Shown here piece after piece: positions 1 through 8,494 of a DNA stretch of 28,166 nucleotides. Positions within the stretch are counted from its first letter, which is position 1. Every line of letters begins with the position of its first letter. A program made the position numbers and the translations under genes. Origin of the DNA: Desulfurellales bacterium. Its GTDB lineage: Bacteria; Campylobacterota_A; Desulfurellia; Desulfurellales; Hippeaceae. The notes under the pieces were generated by a model. That model did not search any database and was not told where the DNA came from. It saw only the letters and a list, made by a program, of their open reading frames with translations. The DNA lies in the NCBI GenBank assembly GCA_027064405.1, contig JAMOPP010000185.1, positions 1-28,166 on the forward strand, written 5' to 3'.

Positions 1-80
1 GAAAAAATGGGGTAAAAAAGCAAAGGTAAAATTCACAATCCAAGACCTGACCCCTATTTTTTTCTGACCCCTATTTTTTT
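1..80. repeat. Tandem 17-nt repeat with partial inverted copy, possible end of a REP/RAYT-type element
   Basis: CTGACCCCTATTTTTTT occurs twice in perfect head-to-tail tandem, at 47-63 and 64-80. Bases 1-13 (GAAAAAATGGGGT) form an imperfect inverted copy of its core. The complement of 42-54 contains AGGGGTCAGGTCTTG-like sequence, which I associate with the flanks of REP-associated tyrosine (Y1) transposases in unrelated Gram-negatives. No transposase is visible because the window starts here. The tandem copy is seen directly; the RAYT link is from memory and unverified. Confidence 0.5.
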
Positions 81-92
81 CCCGAATGCGCT

Positions 93-830
93 CTACGCAA
101 TAGACTTGCCATCAGCAGTTATTGATAAAAGGCCATTCTTTGTGAAATTCAAGGTGATGTTATCGTAGTGGCGATTGTCAGAAAACAGATAACTGTATTT
201 TGCGACAACTGCTTCAGTTTCGGACTGTGTTGTGGCGGCACCATATTCCCGTTGAAACGGGATGGTTTTTTTCATCTCAGTCAAATGTGAGGCAAGTGCA
301 TTAACTGTTCTCAATTCTCCATCCATTGTTGGGGTATCAGCTAATGCCTGTTGGAATTCAGAAGCGTAGGGATAATCAGGTGGAAAATGTATTTGTCCTT
401 GACGGTCATAAGTAATACTTGATGGTGCCGCCGAAATGTTATTCTGAATCAAAAAATCTGGAAACGTCTTTGAAATATGTTCGGTCAGGGTGGTGACATT
501 CTTCTGGCTTGGCAATAGAAGTGGTGGAAGGGAGTTAAGTAATGTTGTTGCGCCATTAGTGTTAGCTCCGGGCGCAAAGTAAGTATTTATGTCCACTTTT
601 TTTGAACCTTGATCTGTGTCAAAGGTGGCTACGGACAAACTTTCAGGTCTCATAGCATAATTTGTCCGATCAGCAAGCAAATCACGAGCGTCTTGGGAAA
701 TAGAGATTGTATCGGAAGTATTTGCTGAGGATGTGGCAGAAGTTGCCGGTTTTACACCAGATAGTTGCCTTTGTTGTGTTAGGTTTACCGCTAATGTCGT
801 TGCTGTGGGGACGGTTGGTTTAATTATCAT
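93..830 (-). CDS. Hypothetical protein, Ser/Thr-rich, probably foreign to its neighbours
   Basis: I do not recognise this 245-residue protein. The start is well supported: ATG at 828-830 has GGAGG six bases upstream (complement of 837-841), and it stops at TAG. The first 50 residues are low-complexity, rich in Ser, Thr, Ala and Asn, with a DTISISQDARDLLA stretch. Similar short (S/T)-I-S-x-x-A-R-x-L-L motifs occur near the N-termini of many uncharacterised proteobacterial proteins and somewhat like FlgM, but this is too weak for a function. No signal peptide or membrane segment is seen. Base composition differs from the rest of the window: 27 of 60 G/C at 181-240 and 30 of 60 at 481-540, against 13 of 60 at 1441-1500. 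It stands alone on the minus strand beside a repeat, so lateral transfer, or a chimeric contig end, is likely. Confidence 0.75.
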   Translation of the reverse strand: MIIKPTVPTATTLAVNLTQQRQLSGVKPATSATSSANTSDTISISQDARDLLADRTNYAMRPESLSVATFDTDQGSKKVDINTYFAPGANTNGATTLLNSLPPLLLPSQKNVTTLTEHISKTFPDFLIQNNISAAPSSITYDRQGQIHFPPDYPYASEFQQALADTPTMDGELRTVNALASHLTEMKKTIPFQREYGAATTQSETEAVVAKYSYLFSDNRHYDNITLNFTKNGLLSITADGKSIA

Positions 831-1043
831 ATTATACCTCCAAAGTTAATTTGTAGCACGGTGTTATTTTAACCATAGCAAAAAATGTGCCAATGTTGGA
901 GATAGCAAGACGACAGCCAAACCCAACACATTTATCGACACACAAGCACATAAGCTTAAGTTCGAACTTGTTTCACAAAACTGCTGATAGTGTTTAATAC
1001 TGTCATACCTTGACAACTATCTAATGGATAATAGATGTTAAAG

Positions 1044-1098
1044 TTAAAATAATTTCTCACCTTGGGTGTAAGTGTCTTTTAGTGGGAAATTATTTTAA
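1044..1098 (+). repeat. Long inverted repeat, 17-nt arms
   Basis: TTAAAATAATTTCTCAC (1044-1060) and GTGGGAAATTATTTTAA (1082-1098) are reverse complements except at one position, separated by 21 nt. Read as plus-strand RNA, the odd position is a G-U pair, so a 17-bp stem is continuous; as minus-strand RNA it is an A-C mismatch. This hints that the structure matters on the plus strand. No U-run follows immediately, so it is not a classical terminator. It could be a structured leader, an operator, or a small inserted element. Confidence 0.6.
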
Positions 1099-1265
1099 AT
1101 TTAACAAATTTTTTAAACAATTCATCAAGTGCAAGAATGCATAATATCCAAACCCACAACCCGGCACTAAAATTTTATTTTCCTTAACCAATATATTAAA
1201 TTAACTAAATAATAATATTTAAATAATAATATAACTTATATTAAAACTTTATCAGCATTATAATC

Positions 1266-1292
1266 TTGCATTTTAATAATTTTTTTTATAAA
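1266..1292 (+). promoter_or_regulatory. Possible promoter of the diguanylate cyclase gene
   Basis: TTGCAT (1266-1271) and TATAAA (1287-1292) are separated by only 15 nt, which is shorter than usual. In DNA this A/T-rich, chance matches are common, so the call is weak. Confidence 0.25.
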
Positions 1293-1339
1293 GTAGAAAG
1301 TGACGAGTAAAAATATCTCAGGGGTGAAAAAGTTTAACA

Positions 1340-3880
1340 GTGAAAAGAGTAAAATTATCAAAACTCCTAATCATAGTTACTGTAGTTAGCATAATATCAA
1401 CATCTCTTACTATTAGCATAGCTTGGATATATTATACCTATGAAGATTTTAAAAACGATTCAGAGATAATGGAAAAAATCTATATAGAAGATAAAAAAGA
1501 GCTTTTAATTCATCGTGTTGACTCTGTTATAAATTATATAAATAGAAAAAGAGTCGAAAAGATATGGAATCTTAAATCAAAGATAAGAAATAATACATAT
1601 ACAATCTATTCAACAGCATATAAAATGTATAATCTTAATAAAAATAAACTGACCGAAAAAGAATTAAAAAAACTAATCATAAACACAGTAAAATCTATAG
1701 AATTTAGCGACTCTTACGGATACTTCTTTATAGATGATTTTGAAGGCAATAAAATATACTCAAGCAACCATTCATGTTACCTATCCAATAAAATCTTTTA
1801 TACCGATAAAAATAAAAAAGAGTATTTCATAAAAACAAAATATAAAAAGTGTGGATTGTTGGGTTATGTAAAACTGTTTGAACCGTTTAATTGGTATATA
1901 GGCTACGCTGAAAAAACAGATACATTTAAAAGAAATCTTCAAGAAGATATTTTATATTACCTGTCTACTTATAGATACGGAAAAGATAGGCATGGTTACA
2001 TATTTGTTTCAGAACTAATAAACATAAATGGCGGCAACTGCTTTGCAAGGGTGTTATCAAACCCAAACAAGCCTCACATAGTGGGCAAATGTTTATCCGA
2101 CAATGTTACAGACCCTAAAGGAAAATATTTTAGAAAACTATTTTTAAAGGATTTAAGAAAACAAAACTATTCAATAATCCAATATGAATATAAAATGCCA
2201 AATTCAGATAAAACCGGTCTAAAAATGTCCTATTTAGTTTTATATAAACCGTGGAACTGGATTATAGGTAGCGGTTACTATATAAAGGACTTAAGAGCAT
2301 CATTTATGGAACTTGCTATAAATGATTTTAAGAAAAAATTATCAAATAAGATTATAGTTATTATCATTTTATCCATCATTATAATTATAATGATATTCTT
2401 TATGTATATTTTTTTATATAATACAATAAGAAAAGACATAAAATTAATAGAAACGTTTTTTAAAGAATATCCAAAAAAGAAAACCTTAGATATACAAAAA
2501 TTCAATATATACGACATAGGGTATATAGCTGAAAAAATCAACGGCATCTCAAATAAGGCAGAGACGGCATATTTAGAGCTAAAAAAAGCTTTAAATAGAT
2601 ATCAACTGCTTACTTCGTATATGCCCGACTGTCTCCTTGTTTGCAATAAAAAGAATGGTAAAATAGTCATAAGCGATGTAAATAAATGTGTAGAAAAATA
2701 TATGGGCAAGAAAAAAGAAGAAATGATAGGTAAAGATATCGAAGAGGTATGTACGCGCATGCCTTTTGTTATACAAAAGATTAGAGAGGCGTTTGAAAGT
2801 GGTATAACCATAAAATCAATAGACTATGTGAGCAATGTGCCTGCTTTAAATGAAGAAAAATATTTCTCATTTATAGTTTACAAACTTACAAACAATGAAG
2901 TTGTAGCTATTGCTAAAGATGCAACAGATAGCGTTCTCTTATTTAAAAATATAGACAAAGAAAAAGAAAGATTAAAAATACTAATGGATATAATAAATAC
3001 AGGTATTATAACTACAGACAAGAAAGGTGATATTATATATATGAACGATGTAGCAAAGGATATTTTAGAGATTGATGAAAACACAACAAAAGAAGATATA
3101 TTAGGCATTGTTGGCTATAAAAACGCCAAAACACTAACAAATACGACAAAAGAAGTTCAAAATAGAGATTGTGAATGCAGAAATTGCAGTATAAAAATAA
3201 CCACAAAAACAAACAAAGACAAATGGCTCGAAGTTGCAATAAATACTATAAAATTAGGAAAAGATGATATATTCATAATATCCCTATATGATATTACAAA
3301 CCGCTACCTAAAAGAGAAAGAAGCTGAATATATAGGATTCCACGATGCGCTTACAGGTTTATTTAACAGAAGGTATTTCGAAGAAGAAATAAAAAGGCTA
3401 TCCAACAAAAGAAATTATCCGCTTGCTTTGGTAATTTATGACTTAAACGGCTTAAAGATAATAAACGACACATTGGGACACCAAAATGGCGATAAACTAA
3501 TAAAAAAAATAGCAGACATACTATCAAGCGAAGCAAGAGGAAACGACATAGTAGCAAGAATAGGCGGTGATGAATTCGCCATAATTATGCCAAATACAGA
3601 CGAAGATGGCGTCAAAGCATTTATAAAAAGAGTACAAGATAGCATAGATAATCTAAATCAAAAAGAAGATATATACCTTAGCGCATCATACGGTTATGCC
3701 ATGCAAAACTGTGAATTCAAAACAACAAAGGAACTAATATCATCAGCCGATAGCGCTATGTATAAAAATAAATATACCAATCACAGACAAGAAACCCTAA
3801 GAAAAATACTTAAATCAATAAAAAACATAGAAAACGATGCAAAAGCCGATGAAATAATAGAGCGATACAATCATAGATAA
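1340..3880 (+). CDS. Membrane diguanylate cyclase: Cache - PAS - PAS - GGDEF
   Basis: This 846-residue protein should make cyclic di-GMP from two GTP at the inner membrane in response to an extracytoplasmic ligand. It has a membrane segment at about 9-31, a periplasmic double Cache-type sensor at about 40-330 (two copies of the ...GYIF...W.IG pattern), a very hydrophobic second membrane segment at about 335-362, two PAS-like domains (about 419-525 and 542-655) and a C-terminal GGDEF domain. The catalytic motif GGDEF is intact at 742-746. The inhibitory I-site RGND (733-736) sits at canonical spacing, so an active, product-inhibited enzyme is expected. No EAL domain follows. The start is GTG with AGGGGTG (1320-1326) 13 nt upstream, a long spacing, so the exact start is uncertain. 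It uses ATA and AAA codons very heavily and is more A/T-rich than mutS2, hinting at an accessory gene. It is monocistronic, and its ligand cannot be told. Confidence 0.93.
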   Translation: MKRVKLSKLLIIVTVVSIISTSLTISIAWIYYTYEDFKNDSEIMEKIYIEDKKELLIHRVDSVINYINRKRVEKIWNLKSKIRNNTYTIYSTAYKMYNLNKNKLTEKELKKLIINTVKSIEFSDSYGYFFIDDFEGNKIYSSNHSCYLSNKIFYTDKNKKEYFIKTKYKKCGLLGYVKLFEPFNWYIGYAEKTDTFKRNLQEDILYYLSTYRYGKDRHGYIFVSELININGGNCFARVLSNPNKPHIVGKCLSDNVTDPKGKYFRKLFLKDLRKQNYSIIQYEYKMPNSDKTGLKMSYLVLYKPWNWIIGSGYYIKDLRASFMELAINDFKKKLSNKIIVIIILSIIIIIMIFFMYIFLYNTIRKDIKLIETFFKEYPKKKTLDIQKFNIYDIGYIAEKINGISNKAETAYLELKKALNRYQLLTSYMPDCLLVCNKKNGKIVISDVNKCVEKYMGKKKEEMIGKDIEEVCTRMPFVIQKIREAFESGITIKSIDYVSNVPALNEEKYFSFIVYKLTNNEVVAIAKDATDSVLLFKNIDKEKERLKILMDIINTGIITTDKKGDIIYMNDVAKDILEIDENTTKEDILGIVGYKNAKTLTNTTKEVQNRDCECRNCSIKITTKTNKDKWLEVAINTIKLGKDDIFIISLYDITNRYLKEKEAEYIGFHDALTGLFNRRYFEEEIKRLSNKRNYPLALVIYDLNGLKIINDTLGHQNGDKLIKKIADILSSEARGNDIVARIGGDEFAIIMPNTDEDGVKAFIKRVQDSIDNLNQKEDIYLSASYGYAMQNCEFKTTKELISSADSAMYKNKYTNHRQETLRKILKSIKNIENDAKADEIIERYNHR

Positions 3881-3921
3881 CCAAGACACGCCCCCCATAA
3901 TGCGCTCTTTTTTAAAGTATC

Positions 3922-3949
3922 TTGTCATTAGATAAAAAAAATTTATACT
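3922..3949 (+). promoter_or_regulatory. Sigma70-like promoter of mutS2-dnaG operon
   Basis: TTGTCA (3922-3927), a 16-nt spacer and TATACT (3944-3949) each differ from consensus at one base. The expected transcription start is 3956-3958, which coincides with the mutS2 ATG at 3958. Confidence 0.6.
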
Positions 3950-3957
3950 CTTGTGTT

Positions 3958-6219
3958 ATGAGAAATGCGCTTGACACTTTAGAGTACGATAAACTTAAAA
4001 ATATTATTAAAAATTACATACAAACTCAATACGGTGCAAATGCGCTTACAAATTTAAAACCTGTTTTTGATATAAAAAAAGCTGAAAGTGATTTTGAAAT
4101 ATTAAATGAGTTTTTCAGTTATTTCTATAAATGGGGCAGTTTTGTTTTAGAAGATGTTTTTATATCGAACATTATAGAAGATGCTTTCGTTGGGACATTG
4201 AACGAAAAAGAGCTTTTAAAAATAGGTATTTTCTTGAATATGCTCAAAAATATAGAAAACGAGTTTAACGAGCATGAATCTGACATTTGTCAAAACTTTA
4301 TTGCTTTTGATATACCCTATTATCTCTTTGATGAGATAGTTAAGGCAATAGACGAACATGGCTTTATTAAAGACAGCGCAACGAGCTATCTGTTCAGACT
4401 CAGAGAGAGCATAAAAACTTTAAAGAACGACATAACTCACAGTTTGAAAAATTTCATACATTCAAAGGCTAAAGAGGTCATTATTGATACGGCTGTTTTT
4501 CTAAAACGCTCAAGATATACACTTTTACTGCAATCAAATTTTAAAGAATATGTAAACGGTAGAATAATAGATATAGGAAAAGGGGGAGGTTTTTTTGTCG
4601 AGCCCGATTCAATTTACAAGAAAAATAACGAGCTTGAAGAACTTATTTTAAAAGAAGAATCGGAAGAAAGAAAAATTTTAACCGCTTTAACGCATATTGT
4701 TCGAAAAAACAGTGCAAAACTTAGGTATAATGAAAAGAGGCTTGGATTTTTTGATTTGCAGATTGCAAAATTTGAATATTCAAAAAACCAGCAACAGCCT
4801 ATTATTAAATTTTCAGACAAACCTGTTTTATTTGCAAAAGGTGTAAAACATCCTATCTTAAATCATATAAAAGATAGTGTAATAAGTGTGGATATTAATC
4901 TGAAAAATAGTAAAGAATTAATAATAACAGGCCCAAACACAGGTGGTAAAACGGTTTTTTTAAAGACGGTCGGTCTGCTTATTTTAAGCCTATTTTCAAA
5001 TATACCGCCCATTGCTTCAGAGATTGAAATAGGGAGATTTAGCGGGGTATTTGCTATAATAGGCGATGAGCAGAACATACTTGAATCATTGAGCTCTTTT
5101 TCGGCAAAAATGATTGGCATAAAAAATATCTACAACAAGATAGATGAAAATTCCATGGTTTTGCTTGATGAAATAGGCTCAGGGACATCCCCTGATGAAG
5201 GTGAAGCCGTTGCTTATTCGATAATAAGTAATTTAACGGGCAAATGCTTTTTTATAACAACAACCCATTATAAAAAACTTGCGTATCTGCTCTACTCCAA
5301 AGGCTACAAAACCGCTGCTTTTAGATTTGATGAATTAACGCTAAAGCCCACCTATCTTTTGGAGTATGGTAAAATTGGTCAAAGTTATGGCACTGATATC
5401 TTGAAGACGCTTAATATGCCACAGGAAATTATATCAACAGCAGTGGAATTTTACAAAAATAGCGAGACGGTCTTCAATAAGCTTGAGCAGAGTATGTCAA
5501 AAAAAATGGAGCAGCTTGGAGAAAGGGAAAAGGTGCTCAGTGATTTAAAGAAAAGATATGAAACACTACTTGCTAACGAACGGGAAATAAAGGAAAAACT
5601 TATTTTAAATACAAAGAAGGAAGAGGAGAGTAAAAAAAGGGAGTATGAAAAGCTGATTTTTGAACTTCAATCCGAGTTGTCTTGCCTTCTCAAAGAAAAA
5701 AATATATCGAAAGCGCATAAAAGTATAGCCAAGATTAAGGAAAAAGCGGATAAAACCTTCAATAGAGAAAAAAACAGCTCATATGAAAGTTTTCAAGTGG
5801 GCGATATGGTTGTTTTTAATGGCTTAAAAGGAACAATAACTACAATAAAATCAAATAAAGCTTCAATCGATGCGGACGGTAAGAAAATTGTCACTTTTTT
5901 AAGCAATCTGAAAAAAGCTCCAAAGGTAAAGCAAGAAAAGAAGAAGAAAATAGAGATTGCCTCATCGAATAAATTTGAATCGCTTGAAATAAATTTAATA
6001 GGAAAAAGACGCGATGAGGCGGAAATTGAACTTTTAAGATTTATGGACTCATTAAGCACAAGTTTTGTAAAAACAGTCAGAATAGTGCACGGTATAGGAA
6101 GTGGAATCTTGAAAGATATGGTTAAAGAAACGCTGAGCAGTCACCCGTTTGTGAAAAATTTCCATCCCGCAAGACCGGAAGAGGGCGGAGACGGTGCTAC
6201 GGTGGTGCATTTAAAATGA
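3958..6219 (+). CDS. mutS2: MutS2 family ATPase/endonuclease with Smr domain
   Basis: This is a 753-residue MutS2 protein. It lacks the N-terminal mismatch-recognition domains of MutS and has the core/clamp region, an ABC-type ATPase, a coiled coil, a KOW-like segment and a C-terminal Smr domain. The family acts on branched DNA to limit recombination, and on collided ribosomes in some bacteria. The P-loop is GPNTGGKT at 325-332, and the Walker B and D-loop region reads LLDEIGSGTSPDEGEA. The Smr domain keeps IVHGIGSGIL, but its usual LDLRG nuclease-associated motif is INLIG here, so nuclease activity is in doubt. The reading frame is open further upstream to a TTG at 3922, but that TTG lies in the -35 box. 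ATG 3958, giving MRNALDTLEYDKL, matches how the family begins. No ribosome-binding site precedes it, so a leaderless mRNA is likely. The gene overlaps dnaG by 4 nt. Confidence 0.93.
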   Translation: MRNALDTLEYDKLKNIIKNYIQTQYGANALTNLKPVFDIKKAESDFEILNEFFSYFYKWGSFVLEDVFISNIIEDAFVGTLNEKELLKIGIFLNMLKNIENEFNEHESDICQNFIAFDIPYYLFDEIVKAIDEHGFIKDSATSYLFRLRESIKTLKNDITHSLKNFIHSKAKEVIIDTAVFLKRSRYTLLLQSNFKEYVNGRIIDIGKGGGFFVEPDSIYKKNNELEELILKEESEERKILTALTHIVRKNSAKLRYNEKRLGFFDLQIAKFEYSKNQQQPIIKFSDKPVLFAKGVKHPILNHIKDSVISVDINLKNSKELIITGPNTGGKTVFLKTVGLLILSLFSNIPPIASEIEIGRFSGVFAIIGDEQNILESLSSFSAKMIGIKNIYNKIDENSMVLLDEIGSGTSPDEGEAVAYSIISNLTGKCFFITTTHYKKLAYLLYSKGYKTAAFRFDELTLKPTYLLEYGKIGQSYGTDILKTLNMPQEIISTAVEFYKNSETVFNKLEQSMSKKMEQLGEREKVLSDLKKRYETLLANEREIKEKLILNTKKEEESKKREYEKLIFELQSELSCLLKEKNISKAHKSIAKIKEKADKTFNREKNSSYESFQVGDMVVFNGLKGTITTIKSNKASIDADGKKIVTFLSNLKKAPKVKQEKKKKIEIASSNKFESLEINLIGKRRDEAEIELLRFMDSLSTSFVKTVRIVHGIGSGILKDMVKETLSSHPFVKNFHPARPEEGGDGATVVHLK

Positions 6220-7892
6220 ATAATGTAGTGGAAGAGATTAAAAACAGAGTCGATATAGTGGATTTAATTTCACAATATGTGCCATTAAAGAGAAGAGGCG
6301 AAAATTATTTTGGATTGTGCCCTTTTCATTCTGAAAAAACCCCTTCCTTCTCTGTAAATCCCAAAGGAAACTTTTTCCACTGTTTCGGATGCGGAGAAAG
6401 TGGAGATGTTATAACATTCTTTATGAAGATAGAAAATATGGAGTTCAAGGATGCAATAAAAGAGCTTGCAAGACGCTATGGCATTGAAATTAAGCAATCA
6501 AACGGTTCGGTAAAGGAGAATCCGTTAATATTAATACATAAGGAAGCCGCTGAATTTTTTCACAAATCATTGCAAAAATCTCGCACAGCGGTCAATTATT
6601 TAAATAAAAGGGGTTTAAATAAAGAGGCAATAGATAAATTTAAAATAGGGTATGCGCCAAAAAACAGTGAACTGTTCAATATTTTAAGCAAAAAATACTC
6701 AAAAGATAAACTTATTCTAAGTGGAATTTTTGCAAACGGTTCAAACGGTCTTTACAATCGTTTTAGTGGTAGAATTATATTTCCTATCGATGATGAAAGG
6801 GGTAATACAATAGCATTCGGCGGAAGAATAATGGAAAACGATGCGACAAAAGCAAAATATATAAATTCTCCTGAAACTGAAATTTTTTCAAAACAAAGAG
6901 TTTTATACGGATTATCAAAGGCAAAGGAGTCTATGAGAAAAAATAGCTCTGTTATTATTACGGAAGGCTATTTAGACTGCATAAGGCTTCATTTAAACGG
7001 TATAAATTATGCGGTTGCAACACTTGGCACGGCTTTATCAAAATATCATTTAACGACAATTAAAAGATATTCAAAAACACTTTATTTTAATTACGATTCG
7101 GATAACGCCGGATTGAAAGCTATGATGAGAAATGCGCCTATCTTGCTTGAAAGCGGTTTGGAATTATTTATAGTTGTGCTTGAAAATAAAGATGACCCGG
7201 ACAGTTTTATAATGAAAAACGGATTGGATGCATATAAGGTAAAACTTGAAAAATCAATTAATTATTTTGATTATATCATTAAATTTTTAAAACAAAAATA
7301 CAATATGAGCAATCCGCAGGAAAAAATAGAGGCTGTTCAAGAAATAAAGCCACTTATTCTGAATATTAAAAACCCTATTGCTCGTTCAGCGTATATTTCA
7401 AAAGTGGCTTCAGAATTTAAAATTTCAGACAAAATATTAATAAAACGGGAAAAGGTCAAAGGTTTCTTCCAGATAATAGATAAAGAAGACGCAATTTTGA
7501 GTCTTTTATTAAAAGATATTGAACTTTTTGTGTGGATAGATGATGCTAATGGCTTTGCGGAGTATTTTTCCGGTGACTACAAACTGATTTATTTGAAGCT
7601 ACTTGATTATTATATGTCCGGTGAAGATTTTGTTATGGAAAAATTTGAAAAAGGTATAGATGGTAATTTAAAAAATAACATTTACAGGCTTCTTGCTTTG
7701 GAACATACGGATATAGAAGAAAGATACGAAAGAAGAAAGGTTTTTTTGTATCTGTTAAGACAGTTTGAGATAAAAAAAATAAAAAAAGAGCTAAAAAATA
7801 TAGAGAATTTGTTATCTCAAAAAAATGACAAGGAACTGCTTAAAAGATATAATGAATTTTTTATGAATTTGAAACAGTTGATGCAGGAATAA
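6216..7892 (+). CDS. dnaG: DNA primase DnaG
   Basis: This primase makes the RNA primers for chromosome replication. It is 558 residues, slightly short for the family. The N-terminal CHC2 zinc finger has ligands C35, H38, C56 and C59. It is followed by the RNA-polymerase core and a Toprim domain with the EGYLDC motif and the metal-binding NYDSDNAG stretch (usual form DxDxAG, here with N for the first residue of the usual LDxD). The C-terminal part, which binds the DnaB helicase, is poorly conserved and short. The start ATG overlaps the mutS2 stop (ATGA), with GGTGG just upstream, so translation is coupled. The usual rpoD neighbour does not follow directly; an aldolase gene does. Confidence 0.96.
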   Translation: MNNVVEEIKNRVDIVDLISQYVPLKRRGENYFGLCPFHSEKTPSFSVNPKGNFFHCFGCGESGDVITFFMKIENMEFKDAIKELARRYGIEIKQSNGSVKENPLILIHKEAAEFFHKSLQKSRTAVNYLNKRGLNKEAIDKFKIGYAPKNSELFNILSKKYSKDKLILSGIFANGSNGLYNRFSGRIIFPIDDERGNTIAFGGRIMENDATKAKYINSPETEIFSKQRVLYGLSKAKESMRKNSSVIITEGYLDCIRLHLNGINYAVATLGTALSKYHLTTIKRYSKTLYFNYDSDNAGLKAMMRNAPILLESGLELFIVVLENKDDPDSFIMKNGLDAYKVKLEKSINYFDYIIKFLKQKYNMSNPQEKIEAVQEIKPLILNIKNPIARSAYISKVASEFKISDKILIKREKVKGFFQIIDKEDAILSLLLKDIELFVWIDDANGFAEYFSGDYKLIYLKLLDYYMSGEDFVMEKFEKGIDGNLKNNIYRLLALEHTDIEERYERRKVFLYLLRQFEIKKIKKELKNIENLLSQKNDKELLKRYNEFFMNLKQLMQE

Positions 7893-7915
7893 ATTGTTGG
7901 TCTTTTGGAGGGGAA

Positions 7916-8467
7916 ATGATAGGAGAATTTAGAAGAATAGGCGATATGGCTTTTCTTTCGCATATAGTTGATGCGTCAAGCGGAAATTTAAGTGTTAGAA
8001 CAAAAAACGGTGTGTGGATAACAAAAACCAATAGAAGTTTGTATAATCTTAGAGGGAAAGACATAGTAAAAATAGGCTTTAAAAAGGATAGAGGATGGGA
8101 TGCGGCGTCAAGTGAAGTGGATATACATATAAATTTATATAAAAGTGTGGATTCTGCAAAAGCCATTGTTCACACGCACCCGCCCTATACAATCACTCTC
8201 TCCCTAAAAGAAAAAAGTATTGAACCTATTGATTATGAAGGAAAATTGTTTTTAAGACACATAGATGTTTTGGATATACCATACAATAGATGGTCAGACG
8301 CTAAGGATATCATACCGGATTATTTTGCAAATAGTAAAAATAAAATTGTTATAGCAAAAGGACACGGCGTTTTTGCCTATTCAGACACTCTGTTTGCCGC
8401 CTATCAAATAACAAGTGCGCTTGAAAGTTCGGCAAAAATACTCAGTTTTATGAAGCAGTTGCAATAG
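7916..8467 (+). CDS. Class II aldolase/adducin family protein
   Basis: This 183-residue zinc-dependent aldolase-type enzyme cleaves or epimerises a phosphorylated sugar. The family includes L-fuculose-1-phosphate aldolase, ribulose-5-phosphate 4-epimerase, MtnB dehydratase and the 5-methylthioribulose-1-phosphate aldolase of the DHAP shunt. All family landmarks are present: the SSE catalytic glutamate at E67, zinc ligands H86 and H88 in the HTHPP motif, and H150 in KGHGVFAY. It is about 30 residues shorter than FucA, mainly at the C-terminus. ATG 7916 has a strong GGAGGGG (7907-7913), and it lies 23 nt after dnaG, so it is probably the last gene of the mutS2-dnaG operon. The substrate is not determined by sequence. 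Methylthio-sugar metabolism is possible given the phosphorylase and deaminase genes 4 kb away. Confidence 0.88.
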   Translation: MIGEFRRIGDMAFLSHIVDASSGNLSVRTKNGVWITKTNRSLYNLRGKDIVKIGFKKDRGWDAASSEVDIHINLYKSVDSAKAIVHTHPPYTITLSLKEKSIEPIDYEGKLFLRHIDVLDIPYNRWSDAKDIIPDYFANSKNKIVIAKGHGVFAYSDTLFAAYQITSALESSAKILSFMKQLQ

Positions 8468-8494
8468 AGAAATTTTTCTATCATCTCTTTTATG

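Larger units (their letters stand above)
842..1339. other. 498-nt non-coding region between foreign and native DNA
   Basis: No credible gene is seen on either strand. The composition shifts here from mixed, with G/C-containing words up to about 1000, to strongly A/T-rich. The stretch holds an inverted repeat at 1044-1098, a 12-nt direct repeat AAATAATAATAT at 1207-1218 and 1221-1232, and a weak promoter candidate for the downstream cyclase near 1266-1292. Confidence 0.6.

Noticed and set aside
1207..1232. Direct repeat AAATAATAATAT as a CRISPR or iteron-like array
   Set aside because: Only two copies of a simple A/T sequence with a 2-nt gap; no spacers or further units.
2278..3645. Several minus-strand open frames opposite the diguanylate cyclase
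   Set aside because: They are shadows of the long plus-strand gene in A/T-rich DNA, rich in Phe, Ile and Ser with no ribosome-binding sites or recognisable domains.
3859..3913. Terminator after the diguanylate cyclase (AGAGCG / CGCTCT then T6)
   Set aside because: The stem is only 6 bp, with a loop of about 38 nt, and begins inside the coding sequence; too weak to annotate.
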